Shown here one piece after another: positions 32,898 through 40,998 of a stretch of DNA of 64,000 bases. A program made the translations under genes and the position numbers. Position 1 is the first letter of the stretch. Each line of letters begins with the position of its first letter. The notes under the pieces were generated by a model. That model was given only the letters and a program-made list of their open reading frames with translations, had not been told where the DNA came from and made no database searches. Source of the DNA: Rhizobium lentis (lineage in GTDB: Bacteria > Pseudomonadota > Alphaproteobacteria > Rhizobiales > Rhizobiaceae); the NCBI RefSeq assembly GCF_017352135.1, contig NZ_CP071454.1:1397501-1461500 (forward strand), given 5' to 3'.

Positions 32898-33455
32898 TCA
32901 GGGCTGCAGCTCGGTATCCCAGTAGAGATAGTCGAGCCAGCTTTCATGCAGATAGTTGGGCGGAAACAGCCGGCCATTATTGTGCAGATCCTGCACCGTC
33001 GGCTGGTAGGGCTTTTGAGCCGGAAACATGCCCGCCTGCTTCGGAAGCTTACTGCCCTTGCGAAGGTTGCAGGGCGAGCAGGCCGCCACGACATTGTCCC
33101 AGGTCGTCTCACCGCCATGAGCGCGGGGGATGACGTGGTCGAAGGTCAGGTCGTCATGGGAGCCGCAATACTGGCACTCGAACCGGTCGCGCAGGAAGAC
33201 GTTGAACCGGGTGAAGGCCGGATTGCGTGATGGCTGAACGTAAGTCTTCAGGCACACGACACTCGGAAGCCGCATCGAGAAACTCGGCGAGGAAACCGAA
33301 TGTTCATATTCCGCAATAATGTTCACACGGTCGAGAAATACCGCCTTGATCGCGTCCTGCCAGGACCACAGCGACAAGGGGTAATAACTCAGCGGCCGGT
33401 AGTCAGCGTTCAGGACGAGCGCCGGCAGGGCCTGCGGGGAGACTGCAATCGTCAA
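32898..33455 (-). CDS. HNH endonuclease family protein
   Basis: 185 residues. The HNH motif is complete: CQYCGSHDDLTFDHVIPRAHGGETTWDNVVAACSPCNLRKGSK near 103-146, with zinc cysteines CxxC...CxxC and the catalytic DH. The N-terminal half (LPALVLNADYRPLSYYPLSLWSWQDAIKAVFLDRVNI) is typical of a widespread single-copy chromosomal HNH family of unknown role. The start is TTG at 33455, chosen because AGGAGA lies 7 bases before it and upstream residues are not protein-like. It converges with dsbB with a 6-base gap. Confidence 0.92.
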   Translation of the reverse strand: MTIAVSPQALPALVLNADYRPLSYYPLSLWSWQDAIKAVFLDRVNIIAEYEHSVSSPSFSMRLPSVVCLKTYVQPSRNPAFTRFNVFLRDRFECQYCGSHDDLTFDHVIPRAHGGETTWDNVVAACSPCNLRKGSKLPKQAGMFPAQKPYQPTVQDLHNNGRLFPPNYLHESWLDYLYWDTELQP

Positions 33456-33566
33456 GGGACTCTCCTGATCGATTCGGCATCTGCACCTGTATATTAGGCC
33501 GGTTGTTACAGGATTGTGAAGTCCAATAAATTCAGAGGATAAAGGCAATTTAAAGAGTGTTGCCGA

Positions 33567-34211
33567 TCAGCCGATCGGCACCATGTCCCGTCGCATTTTC
33601 GTGGCGTAATAGGCCCAGAAAAGCCGGGCGGCCACCGAGCGCCATGGCGACCAGACCTGCGAAAGCTTGGCAAGCGCCTTTGCTTGCGGCCGCGCCGCAA
33701 GTCCAAGCGCGGCGCCGACGGCATTCTGCAACGCGACGTCGCCGGCCGGAAAGACGTCGGCATGGCCGCCGCAGAACATCAGATAGACCTCCGCCGTCCA
33801 CGGGCCGATGCCCTTCAGCGCCGTCAGTTCACCAAGCGCTTCGTCCGGCGGCTTCAGGCAAAGTCCGGAAAGATCGAGACGGCCGGAGGCAACCGCCTCG
33901 GCAATACGCGACAGCGTATCGGCCTTGGCGCGCGACAGGCCGAATTCCCGCCACACCTCGGGCGCAAGACGCACGTAACCTTCAGCCGTCAGCGGACCGT
34001 CGGCCGGCAGCATGCGCCGCCATATCGCCTCGGCGCTAGCGCGCGAGACCATCTGCGAGACGATGATATGGGCAAGGCCGGCAAAACCCGGTTCGCGTAG
34101 CCGCAGCGGAATGGGCCCTGCATCGGCTGCGATCGGCGCAAGGCGGGGATCGAGGACAAGCAGCGCGTCCAGCCCCAGCCTCACGTCATCGTCGCTGCGG
34201 ATGATCTGCAC
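33567..34211 (-). CDS. DNA-3-methyladenine glycosylase 2 family protein (AlkA-like)
   Basis: 214-residue helix-hairpin-helix glycosylase that removes alkylated bases. The HhH-GPD motif is visible in ELTALKGIGPWTAEVYLMFCGGHADVFPAGD near 120-150, with the catalytic aspartate in FPAGDVAL. The amino half (FAGLAHIIVSQMVSRASAEAIWRRM) matches the family. The start is given as GTG at 34211 because GGGAGG is just upstream; an ATG at 34259 would add 16 residues and overlap the gluQ start. It is divergent from gluQ. Confidence 0.88.
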   Translation of the reverse strand: MQIIRSDDDVRLGLDALLVLDPRLAPIAADAGPIPLRLREPGFAGLAHIIVSQMVSRASAEAIWRRMLPADGPLTAEGYVRLAPEVWREFGLSRAKADTLSRIAEAVASGRLDLSGLCLKPPDEALGELTALKGIGPWTAEVYLMFCGGHADVFPAGDVALQNAVGAALGLAARPQAKALAKLSQVWSPWRSVAARLFWAYYATKMRRDMVPIG

Positions 34212-34257
34212 GCGTCCTCCCAGTGGTCCGGAACCCAAATCCGTGGCAGAAGAAAGC

Positions 34258-35139
34258 ATGACCACGAGCGAGCGTCAAAAACCTGTCTTTCGTTTTGCGC
34301 CGAGTCCTAACGGATCGCTGCATCTCGGCCATGCGCTTTCGGCCTTTTTGAACCGCGACATGGCCGAGACCTGGAATGGTCGCCTGCTGCTGCGCATCGA
34401 GGATATCGACCAGACGCGCTGCACCCCCGAATTCGAGGCCGGCATCCTGAGGGACCTCGACTGGCTTGAGATCGATTGGGAAAGCCCGGTCCGACGCCAG
34501 TCGGAACATTTTCCGGAGTATCAGGCGGCGCTGCACGCGCTGATCGAGCGTGGCCTGGTCTACCCGGCCTTCCTGACGCGCGGCGAGGTGAAGGCGCGTG
34601 TCTCCGCCTACGAGGCAACGGGCCGATCCTGGCCGCGCGATCCCGACGGCACGCCGCATTACCCGCCGATTGATCGCGAGCGGCCTGAGGCCGAATGGCG
34701 GGAAATCCTTTCCTCCGGGAAAAAACATGCCTGGCGGCTCGATATGAGAAAGGCGCTCGACCTGATCGGCGAACTGCTGTTCTGGACGGAAACCGGCGAC
34801 GGCAGGACAGGCGAGATCGCCGCCGAGCCCGGCGTCTGGGGCGATGTCATCCTGTCGCGCTCCGACGCCCCGTCGAGCTATCATCTTTCCGTGGTTGTCG
34901 ACGATGCGCTGCAGGGCATCACCCGCGTCGTGCGCGGGCTCGATCTCTTCCATGCGACCTCGGTGCACCGGCTGCTGCAGGTGCTGCTCGGCCTGCCGCA
35001 GCCCCTTTATCACCACCATCGTCTCATTCTCGACGCGGACGGCCGCAAGCTTTCGAAAAGCGAAGGAGACAGCGGGCTTGCCGAATTGCGTGCCCGGGGC
35101 ATGTCAGGGGCCGACATTCGCCGCCTTGTCGGGCTTTGA
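34258..35139 (+). CDS. gluQ: glutamyl-Q tRNA(Asp) synthetase
   Basis: 293-residue paralogue of glutamyl-tRNA synthetase lacking the anticodon-binding domain; it attaches glutamate to the queuosine base of tRNA-Asp. The HIGH-type signature is FAPSPNGSLHLGHALSAF near 14-31, and the KMSKS-type loop is RKLSKSEGD near 263. Residues LLRIEDIDQTRC are family-typical. The full truncated length, rather than about 470 residues, supports this assignment. Its 3' end overlaps the convergent BrkB-family gene by 36 bases. A queuosine-precursor transporter gene is present at 62688. Confidence 0.93.
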   Translation: MTTSERQKPVFRFAPSPNGSLHLGHALSAFLNRDMAETWNGRLLLRIEDIDQTRCTPEFEAGILRDLDWLEIDWESPVRRQSEHFPEYQAALHALIERGLVYPAFLTRGEVKARVSAYEATGRSWPRDPDGTPHYPPIDRERPEAEWREILSSGKKHAWRLDMRKALDLIGELLFWTETGDGRTGEIAAEPGVWGDVILSRSDAPSSYHLSVVVDDALQGITRVVRGLDLFHATSVHRLLQVLLGLPQPLYHHHRLILDADGRKLSKSEGDSGLAELRARGMSGADIRRLVGL

Positions 35140-36084
35140 TCGCCGTTCGACACGCTCTCTGCCGACGATCGAAAGCGTATGCGAGAACATCCGAAAGACG
35201 CGGAATTTGATCAGCGCGGCGTTGATCTCCGCGCCGATGATGAAGATCACGCCGACCATGTAGAGGAAGATCAACACGATCATGACAGAAGCGAGACCGG
35301 CATAGGTTGCCGTATAATTGGCGAAGGTCGCGAGATAATAGGCAAAGATCAATGCGCCGGCGAGCCAGAGAAGCAGCGTCAGCAGCACGCCGGGAATTAC
35401 GTCGAAGACCCGCCGCTTGCCGGCCGGCAGCCAGAGATGCATGACCAGCAGCCCGGCGGTGAGCACGACAAGCGTGCCGTAAATGCGCCAGCTGAAGACA
35501 ATGTCGAGCGTATCGGCAAACAGCGGAAGCCAGCGGCGCGCATAGTCGAGAGCCAACGGCACGGCAACGAGCAGGATGCTGATCGCGGCGAATATGATGA
35601 CCGCAATCAGCACGTAACCGAGGCTGGCCAGGCGGGTGAAATACCACGGCCGCGTCTCCTGCACCCGATAGGCACGGTTGAGCGAGATGCGCAGCGCCTC
35701 GACGCCGTTCGAGGCGAAATAAGCGGCCGCCAGCACAGAGATCGTCAGCAGCCCGCCGCGCTGAATGGTCAGAACCTGCAATACCTGGTCAGCCAAAGGC
35801 TTGGCGATCGCTTCCGGCCAGGTGTCGAAGATCAGATGGATGGCGGTGGAAGAAAACTGATCGGCGCCGAGGAAGCTCGCAAGCGCCGTGCCAAAGATCA
35901 GAAACGGGAAAACCGCAAGCAGGCTCGACAGCGCCACGTGGCTCGCCATCGCAAATCCGTCATCCTCGACCATGTGACAGATCGCGTCATAGACCACGTC
36001 GTAAATCGTGCGCAGTGTCTTCGGCATTCCGTCCCCGGCGTTCCAGATTGTATCCTCTGGCCGAATATGGGAAACGAGTCCCAT
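35104..36084 (-). CDS. YihY/BrkB family inner-membrane protein
   Basis: 326 residues with about six helices; MASHVALSSLLAVFPFLIFGTALASFLG near 45-72, RGGLLTISVLAAAYFASNGVEALRISLNRAYRVQETRPW near 110-148 and a C-terminal IVLIFLYMVGVIFIIGAEINAAL match the family once misnamed RNase BN. Function is unknown; members affect virulence or envelope transport. Start at 36084 is uncertain; MPKTLRTIYD at 36027 would also give a good protein. The 36-base overlap with gluQ is tail to tail. Confidence 0.86.
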   Translation of the reverse strand: MGLVSHIRPEDTIWNAGDGMPKTLRTIYDVVYDAICHMVEDDGFAMASHVALSSLLAVFPFLIFGTALASFLGADQFSSTAIHLIFDTWPEAIAKPLADQVLQVLTIQRGGLLTISVLAAAYFASNGVEALRISLNRAYRVQETRPWYFTRLASLGYVLIAVIIFAAISILLVAVPLALDYARRWLPLFADTLDIVFSWRIYGTLVVLTAGLLVMHLWLPAGKRRVFDVIPGVLLTLLLWLAGALIFAYYLATFANYTATYAGLASVMIVLIFLYMVGVIFIIGAEINAALIKFRVFRMFSHTLSIVGRERVERRSKPDKAANVGP

Positions 36085-36103
36085 TTTGTACAGGAATCAA
36101 TCC

Positions 36104-36937
36104 ATGGCGGGAGAGCGCACCATCGTCGTGACTGGATGTTCGTCCGGAATCGGCGCTCATTGCGCCCGGGCGCTGAAAGCCGATGGCTGGCGCGTGTTTG
36201 CGACGGTGCGCAAGACGCAGGATCTCGCAGACCTGGAAGCCGACGGAATCGAAGCCTTCCTGATGGACTATGCCAGGACCGAGACGATTTCCGCCCTGGT
36301 CGGCACCGTGCTCGACCGCAGCGGCGGCCACATCGACGCGCTCTTCAACAACGGCGCCTATGGTCAGCCGGGCGCTGTCGAGGATCTCTCGACGGCGGCG
36401 TTGCGCGCCCAGTTCGAGGCGAACTTCTTCGGCTGGCACGAACTGACGCGGCAAGTCATTCCTTCGATGCGCAAACATGGTCACGGACGAATCGTCCAGT
36501 GCTCCTCCATTCTCGGCCTCGTCCCCTACCGCTACCGCGGCGCCTATACAGCCTCCAAATTTGCGCTGGAAGGCCTCAGTGTCACCCTGCGCATGGAGCT
36601 CCATGGCAGCGGCATCCATGTGAGCCTGATCGAGCCGGGACCGATCGCGACGCGCTTCACCGCCAACGCGCTTGCCAAGATCAAGGAGAATATCGATCTC
36701 GAGAATTCGCCGCACGCAGCCGATTATGTCAGGCAGTTGGCGAGACTTGAGGGCTTGGGGCCGGTCAACCGCCATAGACTTGGCCCGGACGCGGTCTATT
36801 CGGTATTGAAACATGCGTTGAACTCGAAAAGACCCAGGCCACATTATCCTGTAACGACTCCGGCTAAACAGGGCATGCTCCTGAAGCGGCTGCTTCCGGC
36901 GGACCTCTTCTACAATCTGATGCGCTGGACCGATTGA
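36104..36937 (+). CDS. SDR family oxidoreductase
   Basis: 277-residue short-chain dehydrogenase/reductase. The nucleotide-binding motif TGCSSGIGAHCARAL is near residue 10, the NNG segment ALFNNGAYGQPG near 82, and the catalytic YxxxK is YTASKFALEG near 147. It resembles the 17-beta-hydroxysteroid/retinol-dehydrogenase-like subgroup; the substrate is not evident. AGGAA lies just before the ATG at 36104. The HIG1 gene begins 18 bases after the stop. Confidence 0.9.
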   Translation: MAGERTIVVTGCSSGIGAHCARALKADGWRVFATVRKTQDLADLEADGIEAFLMDYARTETISALVGTVLDRSGGHIDALFNNGAYGQPGAVEDLSTAALRAQFEANFFGWHELTRQVIPSMRKHGHGRIVQCSSILGLVPYRYRGAYTASKFALEGLSVTLRMELHGSGIHVSLIEPGPIATRFTANALAKIKENIDLENSPHAADYVRQLARLEGLGPVNRHRLGPDAVYSVLKHALNSKRPRPHYPVTTPAKQGMLLKRLLPADLFYNLMRWTD

Positions 36938-36955
36938 CCGAGAAAGTTGAATGCC

Positions 36956-37159
36956 ATGTCTGCGGCCACCTATATCCTTGCGATCATCGTCATGGGCGTC
37001 GTTGCCCTCGTCCTGATCCGCGGCCTCTTCAACATGATGAAGGGCGGCGATGCCAATCTTTCCAACAAGCTGATGCAGCTTCGTGTCTTGCTGCAGGCAA
37101 TCGCCGTTGTCCTGATCATGCTGACGCTCTGGCTGACCGGCGGCGGACGGCCGAGTTGA
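36956..37159 (+). CDS. HIG1-domain twin transmembrane protein
   Basis: 67 residues with two helices: SAATYILAIIVMGVVALVLIRGLF and MQLRVLLQAIAVVLIMLTLWL, linked by a short loop NMMKGGDANLSNK. This is the HIG_1_N layout; alphaproteobacterial and mitochondrial relatives associate with respiratory complexes III/IV. The ATG at 36956 is preferred to the TTG three codons earlier. It follows the SDR gene closely and may be cotranscribed. Confidence 0.85.
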   Translation: MSAATYILAIIVMGVVALVLIRGLFNMMKGGDANLSNKLMQLRVLLQAIAVVLIMLTLWLTGGGRPS

Positions 37160-37565
37160 GGTGACTAATGGAGCGGGCATTTTTGATGACGGGTGCGGAC
37201 AGAAATGACCGCGGAGAGGTGAGTGCCGGCTTGAGGAAGCACCCCGACGCGGTGTGCGTCAGTATGCCGGGGAGAGTTTGCCGAGAAGGCCAACCCCACT
37301 CTCCGTCATCCTCGGGCTTGACCCGAGGATCCATGCCCATAGTTGCCCCTAACCCTCTCCCCGCTCGCGGGGAGAGGGGACGTGCCCTGCGAGAGCGCAG
37401 TGGGACTGGAGAGGGCGCGGCATATCCCTTCGCCCCGTTTACGGGGGTCCGAAGGACGGGTCGAGACACGTGGCTCGACCCCGGTCGCTGCCGGCAGGCG
37501 GATGAGGGGCTGCTGTCGGCAATCTCCCACGGCGCGAACGCCCTCCCATCGACAGGCGGTGCGGC
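37160..37565. repeat. repeat-rich intergenic region with several palindromic elements
   Basis: 406 bases without a credible gene. It contains at least two perfect hairpins: ATCCTCGGG (37308-37316) / CCCGAGGAT (37322-37330) and CCCTCTCCCCGC (37353-37364) / GCGGGGAGAGGG (37367-37378), then further GC-rich sequence with repeated GGTCCG/GACGGGTC and CTCGACCC elements (37440-37500). Elements of this type are scattered between genes in many rhizobial genomes, to my recollection. The open frame that covers them on the plus strand has repeat-derived composition. Confidence 0.7.
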
Positions 37566-38144
37566 ATGGTGAAACTCAACAAGATCTACACGAAGACGGG
37601 CGACGACGGCACGACCGGGCTGGCTTCCGGCCGGCGCCGGAGGAAGGACGATCTGCGCGTGGAGGCCTACGGCACGATCGACGAGGCCAATTCCGCAATC
37701 GGCGTGGCGCGGCTGCACACATCAGGCCTACCCGAACTCGATGCGATGCTGATGTCGATCCAGAACGATCTCTTCGACCTCGGCGCTGATCTTGCCACAC
37801 CCGAATCCGGCGAGCCCCCTGCCTATGAGCCCCTGCGGATCGTCGAGACGCAGCTCGGGCGGATCGAGCGCGATATCGATCGGCTGAACGCCGAGTTGGA
37901 TCCACTGAAATCCTTCATCCTGCCGGGCGGCAGCCCGGCTGCCGCACATCTGCATCTGGCCCGCACGATCGCGCGCCGGGCCGAGCGGCTGATGGTGACG
38001 CTTGCACGCAGAGACGGTGAAATCGTCGGCGAGCCGGCGCTGAAATATATCAATCGGCTCTCGGATTTTCTCTTCGTCGCTGCCCGTCATGCAAATGACC
38101 GGGGTCGTGCGGATGTGCTTTGGGTTCCGGGAAAAAACAGATAG
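37566..38144 (+). CDS. cob(I)yrinic acid a,c-diamide adenosyltransferase, PduO type
   Basis: 192-residue ATP:corrinoid adenosyltransferase that makes the coenzyme form of vitamin B12. The N-terminal ATP-binding motif is KIYTKTGDDGTTGLASGRR, followed by AYGTIDEANSAIGVARL near 40, helices with IERDIDRLNAELDPLKSFILPGGSPAAAHLHLARTIARRAER, and NDRGRADVLWVPG at the end. This is the PduO/MMAB fold, not the CobA fold. It stands alone here after a repeat-rich spacer and before the rhomboid gene; no cobalamin riboswitch is apparent upstream. Confidence 0.92.
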   Translation: MVKLNKIYTKTGDDGTTGLASGRRRRKDDLRVEAYGTIDEANSAIGVARLHTSGLPELDAMLMSIQNDLFDLGADLATPESGEPPAYEPLRIVETQLGRIERDIDRLNAELDPLKSFILPGGSPAAAHLHLARTIARRAERLMVTLARRDGEIVGEPALKYINRLSDFLFVAARHANDRGRADVLWVPGKNR

Positions 38145-38176
38145 GTTTGCCGCGATCACGATCGCCCGGGGACCTT

Positions 38177-38959
38177 ATGTTCATACCACTTCACGATGCC
38201 AATACGCTGAAGCATATCAAGGTTCAGTGGGTGACCCTGGCCTTGATCGCGCTGAATGTCGCCGTCTGGCTCTTCACCACTCTGGAGAGCGAACTGGCGG
38301 CACAGGCGACGACTGTCGGCCTCGGCTATATCCCGGCGATTGCCTTCGGGCATGCGCAATTGGCAGAGGGACTGGAAATCGTGCCGGAACCGCTGACCTA
38401 TCTCACCTATGCCTTCGTCCATATGGGCTTTTGGCATTTGGCGTCCAACATGGTCTTCCTCTGGGTCTTCGGCGACAATGTCGAGGATGCCCTGGGGCAC
38501 ATGCGCTTCCTGCTTTTCTACCTCCTTTGCGCGGCTGCCGGCGCCCTTTGCCACGGTTTTTTGACGACGACGTCCGAAGCGCCGCTGGTCGGCGCCTCCG
38601 GAGCGATCTCAGGCGTCGTTGCCGCCTATGTCATGCTGCATCCACGTGTCAGGGTCTGGGTGCTCGTATTTTTTCGTGTGCCCTTGCCGCTGCCGGCCTT
38701 CGTGCCGCTGCTTTTGTGGATCGGACAACAGTTCTTCATGCTGGCGATTGCGCCGGATGGCGACGTTTCCTGGGGCGCCCATGTCGGCGGCATCCTTGCA
38801 GGTGCCGCTCTGATCCTCGTTTTGCGCCGTCCCGGCGTGCCGCTCTTCGACCGGCAAATCGTAACGCCCCGCGCCGTAAGGGACGACTCCGGCGCCGCTG
38901 CCGCCGGTATGGACGGGCGCACCGTGCAGCGTCTTCCCTGGGGCCGAGGTCGCCGCTAA
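38177..38959 (+). CDS. rhomboid family intramembrane serine protease
   Basis: 260 residues, six to seven helices. The catalytic serine lies in APLVGASGAISGVVAAY near 137, the histidine in WGAHVGGILAGAALIL near 207, and the conserved HMGFWHLASNMVFLWVFG segment near 95. Such proteases cut other membrane proteins within the bilayer; the substrate here is unknown. Start ATG 38177 gives the common MFIPLHDANTLKHIK leader found in alphaproteobacterial homologues. The gene ends just before the etf operator. Confidence 0.93.
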   Translation: MFIPLHDANTLKHIKVQWVTLALIALNVAVWLFTTLESELAAQATTVGLGYIPAIAFGHAQLAEGLEIVPEPLTYLTYAFVHMGFWHLASNMVFLWVFGDNVEDALGHMRFLLFYLLCAAAGALCHGFLTTTSEAPLVGASGAISGVVAAYVMLHPRVRVWVLVFFRVPLPLPAFVPLLLWIGQQFFMLAIAPDGDVSWGAHVGGILAGAALILVLRRPGVPLFDRQIVTPRAVRDDSGAAAAGMDGRTVQRLPWGRGRR

Positions 38960-38962
38960 CAG

Positions 38963-38994
38963 ATATATTGACGTGTACGTAAACGTCCATATAT
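38963..38994 (+). promoter_or_regulatory. 32-bp palindrome upstream of etfB, LiuR-like operator
   Basis: Two 12-base arms, ATATATTGACGT (38963-38974) and ACGTCCATATAT (38983-38994), are inverted with one mismatch around GTACGTAA. The inner part closely resembles the motif I remember for LiuR, a MerR-family regulator of branched-chain amino acid and acyl-CoA degradation, whose known targets in proteobacteria include etfBA. TTGACG at 38968-38973 followed by ATATTG 17 bases later would be a promoter with the palindrome across it. Located about 150 bases before etfB. Confidence 0.65.
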
Positions 38995-39144
38995 TGCCGG
39001 AGCAAAATCCCTGTCGGCGTATGCGAGCGTTGTAATTGGAGGAAAAACGCGTATCCATGTCGCCATTCGACAATCGAAGCGGCGCTCGAGCGCGCATTTT
39101 CCTAAAAACCTCGCGAAACCAGTTTCTCTTGAAGGAAGGCCCCC

Positions 39145-39894
39145 ATGAAGATTCTCGTGCCCGTCAAGCGGGTTGTCGACTACAACGTGAAGATCCGTGT
39201 GAAGCCGGATGGCACGGGTGTCGAGCTTGCCAATGTGAAGATGTCGATGAACCCGTTCGACGAGATCTCGGTGGAAGAGGCGCTGAGATTGAAGGAAGCC
39301 GGCAAGGCTGAGGAAGTGGTGGTAGTCTCGATCGGTCCTGCCAAGGCCGAGGAGACGCTGCGGACGGCACTTGCCATGGGCGCCGACCGGGCGATCCTGG
39401 TCGAGACCGACGATGCCGTCGAACCGCTCGCCGTCGCCAAGATCCTGAAAGGGATCGCCGAAGCCGAACAGCCGGGGCTTGTCATCACCGGCAAGCAGGC
39501 GATCGACGACGATTCCAACCAGACCGGCCAGATGCTGGCGGCGCTGCTCGGCATGCCCCAGGCGACCTTCGCCTCGAAGATCGAGATCGGCGACGGCAAG
39601 GCGACCGTCACCCGCGAGGTCGACGGCGGCCTGCAGACGATCGAGATCAAGCTGCCGGCGGTGGTGACCACCGATCTGCGCTTGAACGAGCCGCGTTACG
39701 CCTCGCTGCCGAACATCATGAAGGCGAAGAAGAAGCCGCTGGAGAAGAAGGTTCCGGCCGATTTCGGCGTCGACACGACGCCGCGGCTGAAGGTGCTGAA
39801 GACCGAGGAACCGTCCGGCCGCAAGGCCGGCGTCAAGGTCAAGTCGGTCGCTGAGCTGGTCGACAAGCTGAAGAACGAAGCCGGCGTGCTGTAA
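39145..39894 (+). CDS. etfB: electron transfer flavoprotein subunit beta
   Basis: 249 residues. ETF carries electrons from acyl-CoA and other dehydrogenases to ETF:ubiquinone oxidoreductase. The N-terminus [20 protein letters not shown], the family segment [21 protein letters not shown] near 30-50, and [21 protein letters not shown] near 117-137 are diagnostic; this subunit binds AMP. GAAGGA precedes the ATG. The etfA gene follows 25 bases after the stop in the same operon, controlled by the palindrome upstream (inference). Confidence 0.97.
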   Translation: MKILVPVKRVVDYNVKIRVKPDGTGVELANVKMSMNPFDEISVEEALRLKEAGKAEEVVVVSIGPAKAEETLRTALAMGADRAILVETDDAVEPLAVAKILKGIAEAEQPGLVITGKQAIDDDSNQTGQMLAALLGMPQATFASKIEIGDGKATVTREVDGGLQTIEIKLPAVVTTDLRLNEPRYASLPNIMKAKKKPLEKKVPADFGVDTTPRLKVLKTEEPSGRKAGVKVKSVAELVDKLKNEAGVL

Positions 39895-39919
39895 TCGGGC
39901 AAGAACAGGAGCAACCATC

Positions 39920-40849
39920 ATGACCATTCTTCTTCTGGCCGATCACGACAATTCGAGCCTCTCCGACCAGACCACCAAGGCGCTGACCGCCGCAACGCAG
40001 ATCGGCGGCGACATTCACATTCTCGTCGCCGGCAAGGGCGCCAGGGCTGCGGCCGATGCGGCCGCCAAGCTTTCCGGCGTCTCGAAGGTGCTGCTTGCCG
40101 AAAGCGACGCGCTTGCCAACAATCTGGCCGAACCGCTCGCCGACCTGATCGTCTCGCTCGCCGGCTCCTATGACACGATCGTCTCGGCCGCGACCTCGGT
40201 CGGCAAGACCGTGCTGCCGCGGGTGGCAGCCCTTCTCAATGTTGCCCAGGTCTCGGAGATCATTGAGGTCGTTTCCTCCGACACCTTCAAGCGGCCGATC
40301 TATGCCGGCAATGCCATTCAGACGGTGCAGGCAAGCGATGCCAAGAAGGTCATCACCGTGCGCACCGCTTCCTTCGCCTCCGCGCCCGCAGGCGGTTCTG
40401 CCGCCGTCGAGGCGATCCCGGCGGTGTCCGATCCGGGTCTGTCGCGTTTCGTCTCCGATGCGCTGTCGGCCTCGGAACGTCCGGAGCTGACCTCGGCGAA
40501 GATCATCATCTCCGGCGGCCGGGCGCTCGGCTCCTCCGAGAAGTTCAAGGAAGTGATCCTGCCGGTCGCCGACAAGCTCGGGGCGGCCGTCGGCGCCAGC
40601 CGCGCTGCCGTCGATGCCGGTTATGCGCCGAACGACTGGCAGGTCGGCCAGACCGGCAAGGTGGTGGCGCCCGATCTCTATATCGCCGCCGGCATCTCCG
40701 GGGCGATCCAGCATCTGGCCGGCATGAAGGACTCGAAGGTGATCGTCGCCATCAACAAGGACGAGGAGGCGCCGATCTTCCAGGTCGCCGACTACGGCCT
40801 CGTCGCCGATCTCTTCGAGGTCCTGCCGGAACTCGAAAAGGCGCTCTGA
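39920..40849 (+). CDS. etfA: electron transfer flavoprotein subunit alpha
   Basis: 309-residue partner of EtfB that holds the FAD. The C-terminal FAD domain (about 195-309) shows [83 protein letters not shown], the classic alpha-subunit signature. AGGAG is located at normal spacing before the ATG. A palindromic hairpin at 40917-40946 probably ends the operon. Confidence 0.97.
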   Translation: MTILLLADHDNSSLSDQTTKALTAATQIGGDIHILVAGKGARAAADAAAKLSGVSKVLLAESDALANNLAEPLADLIVSLAGSYDTIVSAATSVGKTVLPRVAALLNVAQVSEIIEVVSSDTFKRPIYAGNAIQTVQASDAKKVITVRTASFASAPAGGSAAVEAIPAVSDPGLSRFVSDALSASERPELTSAKIIISGGRALGSSEKFKEVILPVADKLGAAVGASRAAVDAGYAPNDWQVGQTGKVVAPDLYIAAGISGAIQHLAGMKDSKVIVAINKDEEAPIFQVADYGLVADLFEVLPELEKAL

Positions 40850-40916
40850 GCGAGGCAAATGCCTTTCTTTCGCACTTGCGAATGACTGGAAAATTGTCTC
40901 TTATCGGTCTACTACT

Positions 40917-40946
40917 TACTGCCGGACGATCCGTCGTCCGGCAGTA
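40917..40946. terminator. hairpin after etfA
   Basis: Perfect 13-bp stem TACTGCCGGACGA / TCGTCCGGCAGTA with loop TCCG, located 67 bases after the etfA stop and 50 bases before the dehydrogenase start. It lacks a T-run, so it could be a terminator, a processing site or an operator for the downstream gene. Confidence 0.5.
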
Positions 40947-40998
40947 TTGCTAAAATAATGCGGCAACGCGGGGGCGAATGCCGCACGGGGGTTTGGAG

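Noticed and set aside
34012..34265. Long upstream open frame before gluQ and an ATG of the glycosylase gene overlapping the gluQ start
   Set aside because: The glycosylase is better started at the GTG at 34211 with GGGAGG just before it, so the head-to-head start overlap probably is not real.
37440..37566. Cobalamin riboswitch before the adenosyltransferase gene
   Set aside because: No recognisable B12-box (GCCACTG-type) sequence; the region is repeat-derived.
37168..37572. 134-codon plus-strand frame in the repeat-rich spacer
   Set aside because: Sequence consists mostly of palindromic repeat units, and the frame runs into the start of the adenosyltransferase gene.
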